A stretch of 64,000 nt of DNA from Methyloferula stellata AR4 (GTDB lineage Bacteria; Pseudomonadota; Alphaproteobacteria; Rhizobiales; Beijerinckiaceae), in the NCBI RefSeq assembly GCF_000385335.1, contig NZ_ARWA01000001.1, positions 3,798,001-3,862,000 on the forward strand, given 5' to 3'. The position numbers and the translations under genes were made by a program. Shown in pieces: positions 53,392-61,873 of the stretch; the first letter of the stretch is position 1, and each line of letters starts with the position of its first letter. The notes under the pieces are model-generated. The model did not search any database, was not told the DNA's origin, and saw only the letters and a list, made by a program, of their open reading frames with translations.

Positions 53392-53579
53392 TCCCCGACG
53401 CCTTTCAGAAAGCCTGCGACGAGGCCCGTGGCTGCGCCGAGCAAAGCTGTGAGCGCATTCGCGGTCACGGGATCTGCGAAGAAAGCGCCAAGCGCCGGTT
53501 TGCCGAGCGCGATCGAACCGCTGGCCGCAAGCGCCAACAGCCCGGCGCGGACGCCAGGCGATTTGAACATGTCAAACAT
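53388..53579 (-). CDS. Holin-like small membrane protein
   Basis: This 63-residue protein has two hydrophobic segments (about 11-33, VRAGLLALAASGSIALG, and 40-60, ALTALLGAATGLVAGFLKG) separated by a short polar turn. Its size, topology and place right after the endolysin gene suggest a class II-type holin, but sequence alone cannot prove it. AAAGGTG precedes the ATG. It is translationally coupled to the 138-residue gene. Confidence 0.65.
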   Translation of the reverse strand: MFDMFKSPGVRAGLLALAASGSIALGKPALGAFFADPVTANALTALLGAATGLVAGFLKGVGE

Positions 53580-53625
53580 GATGCACCTTTGAGATTTGCG
53601 CGGAACCGCCGCGCACGGAGAGGGG

Positions 53626-54246
53626 TCAGGCGAGCCCGGTGCCGCGGTTCAATCCGCGCAAGATGCGTTTGGCGATCAGCGTCAGGTTCTGGCGCTTTTT
53701 AAGACCATTGACGCCGCCGTTGATCGCGCGTGTGATTTCGGTCGAAGCAAATTGAAAACTCAAGCGATCGTCATGATCCCGATCGGCCCAAAGATTGAGA
53801 TCGCCCTTGCCTGAGCCCTGATGCCAAAACCAGCAATCGACCGCGAAGGAAATGTCGGCACGCGCGGCGACAAGCTCGGGATGCGCGACGAGATCAATCG
53901 AGGAATCATCGAGCGCGGCGCGCACGAAGGGCGTGGCACGGGCGTAATTGGCGCGGCCCGTCAGCTCGATCTCGCCCTCGCCTTTGAAGCGCATGCCGTC
54001 GCCGGGCCGCGTGTTGCCGAGGTCCTTGCGGCGTTCATATTCACGCCCGCTCGCATATTCGATGCGGGTGTGAAAGCCGTCGCTTTCATGCGCGCATTGA
54101 CCGATGAAATGCGCGGCGCGATTAATGGTAGCGAAGCCATAACGCGGCCCGATCCTTTTGAGGTTTTCGCAAAAGGGCTCGATGATGTCTTGCTTGGCGA
54201 AAGGTGCGAGCATCCGCAGGTCTTTGGCGCTCGGATAAATCATCAA
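53626..54246 (-). CDS. Glycoside hydrolase family 19 endolysin
   Basis: This 206-residue chitinase/lysozyme-type murein hydrolase is of the phage kind. The first catalytic glutamate lies in GQCAHESDGFHTRIEYASGR and a second candidate in GREYERRKDLGN. GEGEIELTGRANYARA matches the GRGxIQLTGRxNY signature of GH19. The second half contains FAVDCWFWHQGSG and TEITRAINGGVNGLKKRQNL, typical of GH19 endolysins. It has no signal peptide, so export would need a holin. Start is TTG at 54246 or ATG at 54243; an intrinsic terminator sits 12 bases upstream. Confidence 0.92.
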   Translation of the reverse strand: MMIYPSAKDLRMLAPFAKQDIIEPFCENLKRIGPRYGFATINRAAHFIGQCAHESDGFHTRIEYASGREYERRKDLGNTRPGDGMRFKGEGEIELTGRANYARATPFVRAALDDSSIDLVAHPELVAARADISFAVDCWFWHQGSGKGDLNLWADRDHDDRLSFQFASTEITRAINGGVNGLKKRQNLTLIAKRILRGLNRGTGLA

Positions 54247-54257
54247 AAAAAGCTCAC

Positions 54258-54279
54258 AAAAAAGCCGCCCAGAGGCGGC
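54258..54279 (-). terminator. Intrinsic terminator just ahead of the endolysin gene
   Basis: On the minus strand GCCGCC-TCTG-GGCGGC is followed directly by TTTTTT (hairpin 54264-54279, T tract 54263-54258). This canonical terminator points toward the endolysin, whose start is 12 bases beyond. It either ends the leftward tail transcript or works as an attenuator that must be read through for lysis. The rest of the 54280-54424 gap holds the start region of the opposite-strand gene. Confidence 0.8.
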
Positions 54280-54424
54280 GGAGGCAGCGGAATGGGGCGA
54301 TTTCTAAATCGGCCTTGGAAGATCGCATGAGGACCGATATGCAAGCTTGCATCAGCGAGATTAGACTTGAGCCCAATTGGCCGTTATTTAACGTTCAAAC
54401 GCGTCGTTCGTTGGTGAGATCGTG

Positions 54425-56716
54425 ATGCTGATCAGTACGATAATTCTTAACTGGAATCGCGCCTTATTACTCGAGCAGACGCTGCGCAGCTATGCCGCCA
54501 CCGCGCGCGAGCCTTACGAGATCGTCGTTGTCGACAACGGCAGTACGGATAATTCTCGCACCGTCATTGAGAGCCTGCGCCACCTTATCCCTAAGCTGAA
54601 ATCGATCTTCCTGCCTGAAAATCTCGGAGGCGAGGCTATCAACGTGGCTCTCGATAAAGCGGCGGGAGACCTCATACATATTAGCGAAAACGACCAGCTC
54701 TTCGGTGAAGGTTGGTCCGAACATGCCAGGCACGCTTTTCTCTGCTTCCCGGATTTGGGCCAATTGTCTCTCCATGGCATCTCTCCGCCCGATGAAGAGG
54801 CCTGGGCGATCAAATCGGCGCATCTCCGGTTTGCGAATGGCAAAATACTATATGAAGCGCAGGGCAATGTGGGGACGTCATCTATCATCAGATCGTCTCT
54901 GATCCGTGACGCTCATATTCGCATATATAATATTCCCACCGAACATCCGGACGCATTCAAATTCCCAGATGACGGGCGGCTGTCCGACGAGATCAAACAG
55001 ACAGGATATTGGTGTGCGTGGTCCGAAAGATATTATGTCAGGAATCTAGGTCATGAACTGGAAGAGTTCGCACGTGACCCCGACTATTATCGGGAAAACT
55101 ACCAATCGAAATCATGGCTCGGACTAGACGGCTGGCAAAAGCGGATCGCCACCGCGCAAGCGCGCCGCAATATAAGACGGCACTCGATCGTGTTCCCGCA
55201 AGCGCATGTTCAACCGGAAAAAACCCAGAGACAGGTCGCTACCAAGCCTGCACAATTCTGGTCCATGTTTGATGGATTCACTGCTGAAACAGAGGTGCTC
55301 GATTTTCTTTACGCGCTCATTCGCATGGTAAAGCCTGAAAACGCCATTGAGACCGGAACCTGGCTTGGACGGTCCGCAGCCGCAATCGCTTCAGGCATGC
55401 GAGACAATGGATTTGGCCGCCTTTTCACGATCGAACACAATGAGCAAACCGTTTCAATCGCCCGTCAGCTCATCGATAATGCCCAATTGAACACATTCGT
55501 CGAAATTCACATCGCGAACAGCTTGGAGTTCGATGCGGGGGAGACGCGTTTTCAATTTGCTTTGTTCGATTCTGAAATTTCGATTCGGGCCGAGGAATTC
55601 AGAAAGTTTTATGACCGTTTGGAACCGGGGGCGACGGTCGTGTTTCATGATACTGCCGAGCAACATCCAGGTTCGGCAGACAACGTTATCGACTTGAAGA
55701 CAATGGGACTTCTCGAAGGCATGTTCTTCGAGACGCCGAGAGGTCTCTTTGTTGGACAAGTGCTGAAACCGGCACAACCAAAAATGGGCGGGGTGCTGCG
55801 TGGGCTTCCACGCGGCTTTTCCGCTGCATCGTACCTCGACGCCAATCCCGATCTGGCAGTTGGAGAGCTGGATGCAGCAGAGCACTATCGCACGGAAGGA
55901 TGGCGTGACGGCCGAAAATTGGCGCCCGATTGGTCGCTTGACGGTAAAAGACTCGTACTTACCGTTACTCCTGGCCGAAGCGGTACCGGCTACCTCGCCG
56001 CCCTTGTGAATGCCATTCCGGGAATTGATGCCTTACATGAACCCGAGCCAAAATTTTCCGACGTGATGCGTCTAGCCCAACATGACCAAGGAGCTGCCAA
56101 AAGGTTTTGGCTTACCCAAAAGCTTCCGGCGATCCGGCGTAGCTCAGAAAATACATATGTCGAGACGAGTCATCTGGCGTGCAAGGGCTTCATCGAACCG
56201 CTTTTAGACAATCACCTGGTGCCGGACTTGATTATTCTTGAACGTGACCCGTTCCTGGTCGCAACCAGTCTTTATCTCTTGGACACAGTCCCTGCCCGAA
56301 CCTCTTTAGGCGAGAAGTTTTTGCTGCGGCCAGATGATCCAAACGTTAGTCCGCTCGAAGGTTGGCAGGATCTACACGATTGGGCTCTTTGCTTTTGGTA
56401 TTGTCGCGAGATCGAGCGCCGAATGAAAATTTACGCCAAGCTCGTAGAGCAGCATGGCGGCCGGGTCATCGCAACATCGATCGAAGCCCTGGCGACCCAA
56501 AAAGGTCTTCATGACATGACAGAATTCTTAGCAAGCAACGCCGCGCCGCTGCAAGATAGCGAAGTTCTGCAGCGGCAGACCGAGGTTGTTAATGAAAAGG
56601 CTGACCTGAAGATAAAATTGGCAATCGATAGCGAAATGATGCTTGATTTGGCTCGCGACGTTGACCGGCGCTTGAGTCATTCATCGCAATTCCAGATGCC
56701 TAAGGTTCCGGCCTGA
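54425..56716 (+). CDS. Glycosyltransferase-methyltransferase-sulfotransferase fusion protein
   Basis: This 763-residue protein appears to have four parts. Residues about 1-220 form a family 2 glycosyltransferase with STIILNWNRALLLEQTLRSY, VVDNGSTDNSR and END (88-90) in place of DxD. Residues about 265-445 form a methyltransferase with ENAIETGTWLGRSAAAIASG and ATVVFHDTAEQH. Residues about 464-502 match a short domain seen in rhizobial surface proteins (YLDANPDLAVGELDAAEHYR). Residues about 510-760 resemble a sulfotransferase: TVTPGRSGTGYLAALVNAIP and LIILERDPFLVATSLYLLD are the two PAPS-phosphate sites. It has no signal peptide. GGTGAG precedes the ATG. It is AT-richer than its neighbours and on the opposite strand, so probably acquired. 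Role inferred: decorating a glycan or virion part. Confidence 0.8.
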   Translation: MLISTIILNWNRALLLEQTLRSYAATAREPYEIVVVDNGSTDNSRTVIESLRHLIPKLKSIFLPENLGGEAINVALDKAAGDLIHISENDQLFGEGWSEHARHAFLCFPDLGQLSLHGISPPDEEAWAIKSAHLRFANGKILYEAQGNVGTSSIIRSSLIRDAHIRIYNIPTEHPDAFKFPDDGRLSDEIKQTGYWCAWSERYYVRNLGHELEEFARDPDYYRENYQSKSWLGLDGWQKRIATAQARRNIRRHSIVFPQAHVQPEKTQRQVATKPAQFWSMFDGFTAETEVLDFLYALIRMVKPENAIETGTWLGRSAAAIASGMRDNGFGRLFTIEHNEQTVSIARQLIDNAQLNTFVEIHIANSLEFDAGETRFQFALFDSEISIRAEEFRKFYDRLEPGATVVFHDTAEQHPGSADNVIDLKTMGLLEGMFFETPRGLFVGQVLKPAQPKMGGVLRGLPRGFSAASYLDANPDLAVGELDAAEHYRTEGWRDGRKLAPDWSLDGKRLVLTVTPGRSGTGYLAALVNAIPGIDALHEPEPKFSDVMRLAQHDQGAAKRFWLTQKLPAIRRSSENTYVETSHLACKGFIEPLLDNHLVPDLIILERDPFLVATSLYLLDTVPARTSLGEKFLLRPDDPNVSPLEGWQDLHDWALCFWYCREIERRMKIYAKLVEQHGGRVIATSIEALATQKGLHDMTEFLASNAAPLQDSEVLQRQTEVVNEKADLKIKLAIDSEMMLDLARDVDRRLSHSSQFQMPKVPA

Positions 56717-56737
56717 CGGCTACGGCACGCGTAGCCG
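56717..56737 (+). terminator. Hairpin after the fusion gene
   Basis: CGGCTAC-GGCACGC-GTAGCCG is a perfect seven-base stem beginning at the first base after the TGA stop. No T tract follows on either strand, so it is a weak or factor-assisted terminator, or it blocks readthrough between converging transcripts. Confidence 0.4.
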
Positions 56738-56780
56738 ACGTGAGATCGGCCTTCAAACCTTGGCGGCGCACTCGCCTCCC

Positions 56781-58265
56781 TCATCCCATCCGATACCAAG
56801 TTGTGCTGGCGAGATCGTAGATCATCGCAAAGGGAGTCGCCGGACCTATCGCCGACGGTGCACCGCTGATCGACTGGCCGGCGTTCGGCGAGACCGTTAA
56901 AGCCGTTACGGTCTGCGACGACAACACGCGCACGATATGTCCATCGATAGGCGCGGCGGGCATGATGACTGTTCCGGTAGCAAGCGTGCCGGCGGGAGTC
57001 AGCAGCAGCGTCGTGGATGAATTGCTTATCGTGATCGAGAACCCCGCCGCCGGAGTTTGGGCTGTTTTGCTTTGGTCGGCCTGGGCGCCTTGGAAGCCGA
57101 TCTGACCCGTGCCGAATACTTCCAATCGAACCGTTAGAGTGGTCGTACCCGGCGCCGTCACGCCGATGGTGACGTTCGTTCCCTGTGCTGTATCGCTCCA
57201 ATTCTCGGCGGCGGTAAACCGTACGGCTGCCTTGTTGGCTGATGAAAATGCTGTCGCGCCATATCCGCGCGCGCCGAACTGGCCGAGGAAATCACCCGAT
57301 TGCAGCGCTGCTGGAGACGTTGGAGTACCGCGGGCATTTCGAAAGACGAGGTTCGCTACGTTCGGATTGGAGTTTCCACCGGCGTAATATTCGAACATGG
57401 CAGGTGCGATGCTGCCGCCTGATTGGGACGCATAAAGCGACGCTAATCCCCCAGGGGTATTGCCGGATATTCCATTGTTTATCATTGCGGCGGAGAGTGC
57501 TATTCCGAAATTCGCCGTGACGAGGCCTGATGAATTCGTAATATCGAGCGCGTCGTGCCAGGTCGTACCATCTGGCGAGACCTTGAAGTGAAAATTATCG
57601 TCGCCGCAAAGCCCGACTTGCGCGCGGCCTGAGAATCCATCTTCATAGATCGTCGACGCTGTGTTCGACGAAGCTGCCTTATTGATGGTGAAGTTGAAAC
57701 TGCCGGCGCTGTTGAAGAGCGCGCTCGTGCCGAAGACCGAGAGCGGATTATTCGGATCGGCCGGCGTACCTATGCCGACCGGCGGCAGATTGCTCGTCGC
57801 TTGATCGATCACCGTCCATCTGCCGGCGCCATTGCTCTGCAAAGCCAGATAGCCATAGGCCATCGAAATGACGGCGCTCGTAGCACCATCGATCATATCC
57901 GAGCCCGCGCGGCCGATGGTGATCGTATCTGTCGCCGAACAGGACCCCGACTCGTCCAGGACGGTGAGCGCCGTCCCCGCCGGATAGGCGTTTGCGGCCG
58001 GCAAAGTCACGATGCGCGCCGCCGTGATCGCGCTATAGGCAATCGTGCGGTCAGATACGAGAGCGGTGTAATTGGCATCCGCGACGGCGGTCCGCGCATT
58101 GGTGATGACCTCAGAGAGCTTCGCCGTTGGCCAGCCCCCGGCTGTCACACCGTCGTGAACCTGGATGCGATTGTTCGTCGTGTCGACGGTAATCTCGCCG
58201 ACCCTGCCGACAAAGGTCGAAAGGAAAGAGAAGGCTTCGCGAAGATGTTGAAGTCTGATGCTCAT
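56781..58265 (-). CDS. Phage tail fibre-like protein
   Basis: This 494-residue protein opens MSIRLQHLREAFSFLSTFVG. The segment EITVDTTNNRIQVHDGVTAG with GWPTAKLSEV is a typical N-terminal module of tail fibres and phage tropism determinants. The remainder is rich in Ser, Thr, Asn, Ala and Gly with beta-type repeats and few charged residues, as in receptor-binding fibres. It ends SGAPSAIGPATPFAMIYDLA followed by STTWYRMG. It lies after the tail-tip gene and points away from the fusion gene's promoter; the 3' ends converge. Confidence 0.8.
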   Translation of the reverse strand: MSIRLQHLREAFSFLSTFVGRVGEITVDTTNNRIQVHDGVTAGGWPTAKLSEVITNARTAVADANYTALVSDRTIAYSAITAARIVTLPAANAYPAGTALTVLDESGSCSATDTITIGRAGSDMIDGATSAVISMAYGYLALQSNGAGRWTVIDQATSNLPPVGIGTPADPNNPLSVFGTSALFNSAGSFNFTINKAASSNTASTIYEDGFSGRAQVGLCGDDNFHFKVSPDGTTWHDALDITNSSGLVTANFGIALSAAMINNGISGNTPGGLASLYASQSGGSIAPAMFEYYAGGNSNPNVANLVFRNARGTPTSPAALQSGDFLGQFGARGYGATAFSSANKAAVRFTAAENWSDTAQGTNVTIGVTAPGTTTLTVRLEVFGTGQIGFQGAQADQSKTAQTPAAGFSITISNSSTTLLLTPAGTLATGTVIMPAAPIDGHIVRVLSSQTVTALTVSPNAGQSISGAPSAIGPATPFAMIYDLASTTWYRMG

Positions 58266-58335
58266 GCAAGCATGCTTCCTATTTTATCGCATTTTCGAGC
58301 GCAAAACCGGTATCCACTTTTGCTGAAAGTGCTCA
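58266..58335 (-). repeat. Dispersed repeat at the tail-tip stop codon
   Basis: Reading leftward from the TGA at 58335-58333 the sequence continues GCACTTTCAGCAAAAGTGGA and then TACCGGTTTTGCGCTCGAAA. It matches the GAGCATTTTC-AGCAAAAGTGGATACCGGTTTTGCG element that recurs in Hyphomicrobiales genomes. It fills nearly the whole gap between the tail-tip and fibre genes, and again begins at a stop codon. Confidence 0.65.
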
Positions 58336-60540
58336 TGATGATGCAAGTCCGAGATCGATGAAATTCGGAAATGGATCGGAGGCGAAGCCGAAGTCGTCAT
58401 ATTCGGCCGGCGTTCCGCTCGCCAGGCCACAATCGACATTGGTGCCGACCGCGAGCGCTTGCGCGACAGGGCCAAGCAGGCTCGACCCGACCGGCTTGAA
58501 ATCATAGGCCGTGCAATCGGCGAGCGATTGCACGGCATTGCCGAAGACATTGAAGCTCTGAAACTTCAGAAAAAAGCTTGTTCCGATATAGAGAATCGGC
58601 AGAGCATATTTGAAGATCGCATTGTCGAGACGCGTAAAGACCGCGCCGCTCGCATGAGAGGCCGGCGACGATCCATAGATGCCGCGGGCAAGACCCGTCA
58701 GCGCATAGGTGTTCGGTCCGGTGAGCGCCGCCGTCGTATAGGTCAGGAGTTCCTGATCGATGACGCAAAGCGTGACACCGTTTTCCGCGTCGCTTGTCGT
58801 GGCCGAATTCAAAACGCCGTTGCTCTCTGCCATATTCACGGCGAGCGCATCGACCATATCGATCGTACCGAACGGCGCCGCATTGGAAGTCTGACCAGAC
58901 GACGATGCAAGCGGCGCCGCGAGAACGCCTTGCCGCGCCGGAGCCGCGACCGTTCCAATGGCCGTATAGGTCGTATTGTCTTTCGAGATCCAAATGACCG
59001 CGCCGCCCCAATTGGGATCGGCGACGCCGGACGTTCCACCGGACAGACCGATCCACACTTCCGCTTCGCCATTCGCCGTCAATGCCGCCGGCGGTTCCAT
59101 AATCAAAGGCGGATTGACGGAAGCAGGCGCCATATTGCGATTGACGCTGTTCCCTCCGGAGGTTTGGACAGGATAGGTGGCGGCCGTCGCGGTACCGGCG
59201 GGAAACTCTTCCGCCGTTACGGCAAGAAGCCCGTTTTCATCCTCGTCGATTTCGATGATGCGCACCGCACTGTCGTAAAGCCCAAGGCCCGCGTCGGTGA
59301 TCGTGACAAGATCCATCGGCTCGAGCAGGCAATATTCCCAAGAGAGCTTGAACGCATATGTGTTGCGAATATAAAGCCCACGCTGCAGGATGAGCTGGGC
59401 CGATGTCATCGCCACATTGGCATCGCAAATTTCATGCGCCGTCACCGTCGAGGCAATGCGCAGCCCATAAAGATCGATCGCATTTTGATCGAAGGCTGTA
59501 AGCGGCGTCGCGGCATAGGCATTCGAGCGGTCAAGGATCTCGATCGGCTGCATGTTATAGGCAGCATAGGGATCGGTCCGCGCGACCTGCACGGGATCGT
59601 CGCCATCCGTATAGATGAAATCATCATCGGTCAGATTGTAGACTGGGGTCAGATCCGGCGTGAAGGTCGCGCCATTGCCAGTGGCCGCCGCATCGCCATA
59701 GGGAATGAATTTGAGCTTGCCTCCCGACCAGATCGCCGCCGTGTTCGTGAGCTGGAGCCAGCGTGCCAAAATGCTGTTCGCCGCTTCCTGATTTGTCAGC
59801 ATTGGTGAGAGCGCTATGCCGGTGGTCCGGCAATAGGCCTGATAGCTGGCTGCGCCGCTGAACAATGTTGTCGCATCAATGCCGGCCGATGGAAATCCGA
59901 CTCCATATTGCGCATTGGTCAGAAAGTCCTGGATGATCTGCGCCGGGTCGCCATCGCTCAGGCCGGAAACGCCGGTCGATCCGCTTAAGACGCCGAAAAT
60001 CTCGACATTGGTGATATCGAGCGAGCCGCTGGACCCTAAGTTGTAATTGGGTGCCGCGAGATAGGCGAGACCGGGGTAAGCGATGGCTTGGTCCGCGTGC
60101 TTACTCGATAAATAGCCCCAGATGCTTTGCGGCACCGTGCCGCTGAACAAGGACATGGACGCGTCCTTGACGGCCGCGTTCGACAAAGCGGCTGCGATCG
60201 AGTTAATCGGCGGGTTGACCGTCGATAGCGAATAGCTGCTCTGGCCCTTCCAGATCGTCCCGATCGCGCTGATCGGCCCTTCACAGAGACCCATGATGAT
60301 GGCGATCACATAAAGATAGCCATTCATCTGCAGGCTCGAGCCGCCACCGCCCTTACCGCTGCTCGGCGTAGACGTATATTGCGGGATCGAAGTGAAATCG
60401 GCTTCCCAGACGATATTCGGAGCGAGAACATTCTGTCCGTAGGCGATCGGAACCGGCAGCGCATTGCTGGAGGTCTGGATCTGAAGACCTGTGTAGCTCG
60501 GCTGGACCGTTGGTGCCGGGCTCGAATGCGACCCGCTCAT
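58333..60540 (-). CDS. Phage/GTA tail-tip (host-specificity) protein
   Basis: This 735-residue protein is of the phage tail-tip family that includes the non-TIM part of RcGTA gp15. Early segments are NALPVPIAYGQNVLAPNIVW and a glycine-rich loop. Central segments are DPAQIIQDFLTNAQYGVGFP, NSILARWLQLTNTAAIWSGG and LSWEYCLLEPMDLVTITDAG. The C-terminal part has LTGLARGIYGSSPASHASGA and ends in tandem GLAS/GFAS turns (VDCGLASG, FGFASD, LGLASS). The ATG at 60540 overlaps the NlpC/P60 stop; the frame runs further upstream but only as an antisense-like arginine-rich stretch. Confidence 0.88.
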   Translation of the reverse strand: MSGSHSSPAPTVQPSYTGLQIQTSSNALPVPIAYGQNVLAPNIVWEADFTSIPQYTSTPSSGKGGGGSSLQMNGYLYVIAIIMGLCEGPISAIGTIWKGQSSYSLSTVNPPINSIAAALSNAAVKDASMSLFSGTVPQSIWGYLSSKHADQAIAYPGLAYLAAPNYNLGSSGSLDITNVEIFGVLSGSTGVSGLSDGDPAQIIQDFLTNAQYGVGFPSAGIDATTLFSGAASYQAYCRTTGIALSPMLTNQEAANSILARWLQLTNTAAIWSGGKLKFIPYGDAAATGNGATFTPDLTPVYNLTDDDFIYTDGDDPVQVARTDPYAAYNMQPIEILDRSNAYAATPLTAFDQNAIDLYGLRIASTVTAHEICDANVAMTSAQLILQRGLYIRNTYAFKLSWEYCLLEPMDLVTITDAGLGLYDSAVRIIEIDEDENGLLAVTAEEFPAGTATAATYPVQTSGGNSVNRNMAPASVNPPLIMEPPAALTANGEAEVWIGLSGGTSGVADPNWGGAVIWISKDNTTYTAIGTVAAPARQGVLAAPLASSSGQTSNAAPFGTIDMVDALAVNMAESNGVLNSATTSDAENGVTLCVIDQELLTYTTAALTGPNTYALTGLARGIYGSSPASHASGAVFTRLDNAIFKYALPILYIGTSFFLKFQSFNVFGNAVQSLADCTAYDFKPVGSSLLGPVAQALAVGTNVDCGLASGTPAEYDDFGFASDPFPNFIDLGLASS

Positions 60541-61010
60541 GGATGCGATACCCGCCAATAAGAGAAGAACTTCAATTTGCGTTTTGGCGACGAAAGGTCG
60601 AGATTTTGCGCCAAAGCCTCTTCGACAACGCAGCGTGCGGGAAGATAGGCATGAACGAAGGTCAAAGGCCGCGGGAGCGTGATGATCCCTCCGTGGCTGT
60701 AACAGCGGCCGTAGCGAAACACGACAATGTCGCCTGCTTGCGGGTCTTCGACCTCGCAGCACCGATCGAAGACAAAGCCGAGATAGCGCTCTTCGCTTCT
60801 GTGCAAATGCCAATCCGGCGTATAGGGCCGCGGGTCGAAGGACGCGCAAAGCCCGGTATCGACGAAGACACGCACGATCAGCATGCCGCAATCGATGCCC
60901 GCGCCGCGCACGTCGGCCGCGTGATGATAGGGCGTGCCGATCCATCGTCGCGCCTCGGCGATGACGGCGCCGCGCTGTTCTTGCTCTTGGTTCATGAAAG
61001 CTGAACTCAA
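60537..61010 (-). CDS. NlpC/P60 family tail peptidase (GTA gp14-like)
   Basis: This 157-residue cysteine peptidase belongs to the phage tail-assembly type. The active-site cysteine lies in GAGIDCGMLIVRVFVDTGL, preceded by ARRWIGTPYHHAADVRG. The catalytic histidine is in CYSHGGIITLP. It probably cuts peptidoglycan peptides during injection or assembly. A TTG at 61010 overlaps the upstream stop as TTGA; an ATG at 60995 is the alternative start. It lies in the order DUF2460, DUF2163, NlpC/P60, tail tip, as in gene transfer agents. Confidence 0.92.
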   Translation of the reverse strand: MSSAFMNQEQEQRGAVIAEARRWIGTPYHHAADVRGAGIDCGMLIVRVFVDTGLCASFDPRPYTPDWHLHRSEERYLGFVFDRCCEVEDPQAGDIVVFRYGRCYSHGGIITLPRPLTFVHAYLPARCVVEEALAQNLDLSSPKRKLKFFSYWRVSHP

Positions 61011-61873
61011 TAGGCCGCGGTCGGCGGCGGCACGAAAGGAAAGCCGCGAAAATTGCCGAGATTATTGAATTGCGACCGGCAGGTCGACAATGTGTGATCG
61101 CAGCCTTGAAAGGCTGTGAAGGCGTCGCCGGTTGCGGGCACATTGGGCAAGGCCGAACTCAGCACAAGCGCGCCCGGCGAAGCCGATTTGATATTGGCCG
61201 AGACGCCGGCATTGACGCCGGACGAAAATAAAATCGTGCCCTGCGCAAAGACGGAAGCGGACGATCCCCAATTGATCTCTATCGCTGTGGAGCTAGAGCC
61301 GACCGTTCCATTCGATCCGAACGCGTTCTTCACAAGCCTGCAGCCCGAATCATAAAGAACATGCACGCATTGCGGCGAATAGAGATTGCGCGGCATATTG
61401 AGGTCGAGCAAGACGAGGTCGGAATTGACGGTGATTTGCGCCGTCGTGCGTCCGACCGAGTCGATCGTCCCGACACGTCCCTTGAACAGGATCACGCTGC
61501 CGACGGGCGCCGCGGTCCAGCTCGTCAGGAAGGCTTTCTCGCGCTGTATCTCGCATCCATCGAAGACGCCATTACGAATCGCTTCCAAAAACGGCACGCC
61601 GTCGATCGTGTCCACCGGCCTGGCGCCGATCGTGATCTGCTGCTGATCGACGTCGAGGCCGACGGCACATTTGAATCTGAGGCCATCGACGAGAACGGAA
61701 TTACTCAGATAGGTATAACCGTTGAGCAGGATCGGCACATCGGCATTGGTGTAGGTCAGGATCAGGCCGGTGCGCAAACTGAACGTGTAGCAATCCGCCA
61801 TCAGCACTTGCGCATCGCGTGCCGCCCGTGTCGCGTTGAGCAGATTGACGAGCGCCGTCGAAGCAGCTCTCAT
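61007..61873 (-). CDS. DUF2163 phage tail hub protein (GTA gp13-like)
   Basis: This 288-residue protein is of the DUF2163/TIGR02218 type. It begins MRAASTALVNLLNATRAARD. ADCYTFSLRTGLILTYTNAD, VGLDVDQQQITIGARPVDTI and the C-terminal FQGCDHTLSTCRSQFNNLGN with RGFPFVPP are typical. The CxHTxxxCxxxFxNxxNFRGFP ending is the family hallmark. Its ATG overlaps the DUF2460 stop (ATGA). It forms the baseplate hub with its neighbours. Confidence 0.93.
   Translation of the reverse strand: MRAASTALVNLLNATRAARDAQVLMADCYTFSLRTGLILTYTNADVPILLNGYTYLSNSVLVDGLRFKCAVGLDVDQQQITIGARPVDTIDGVPFLEAIRNGVFDGCEIQREKAFLTSWTAAPVGSVILFKGRVGTIDSVGRTTAQITVNSDLVLLDLNMPRNLYSPQCVHVLYDSGCRLVKNAFGSNGTVGSSSTAIEINWGSSASVFAQGTILFSSGVNAGVSANIKSASPGALVLSSALPNVPATGDAFTAFQGCDHTLSTCRSQFNNLGNFRGFPFVPPPTAAY

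Noticed and set aside
60541-61143. N-terminal extension of the tail-tip frame
   Set aside because: The first 200 codons are arginine-rich and lie over the NlpC/P60 and DUF2163 genes; the ATG at 60540 overlapping the upstream stop is the real start.
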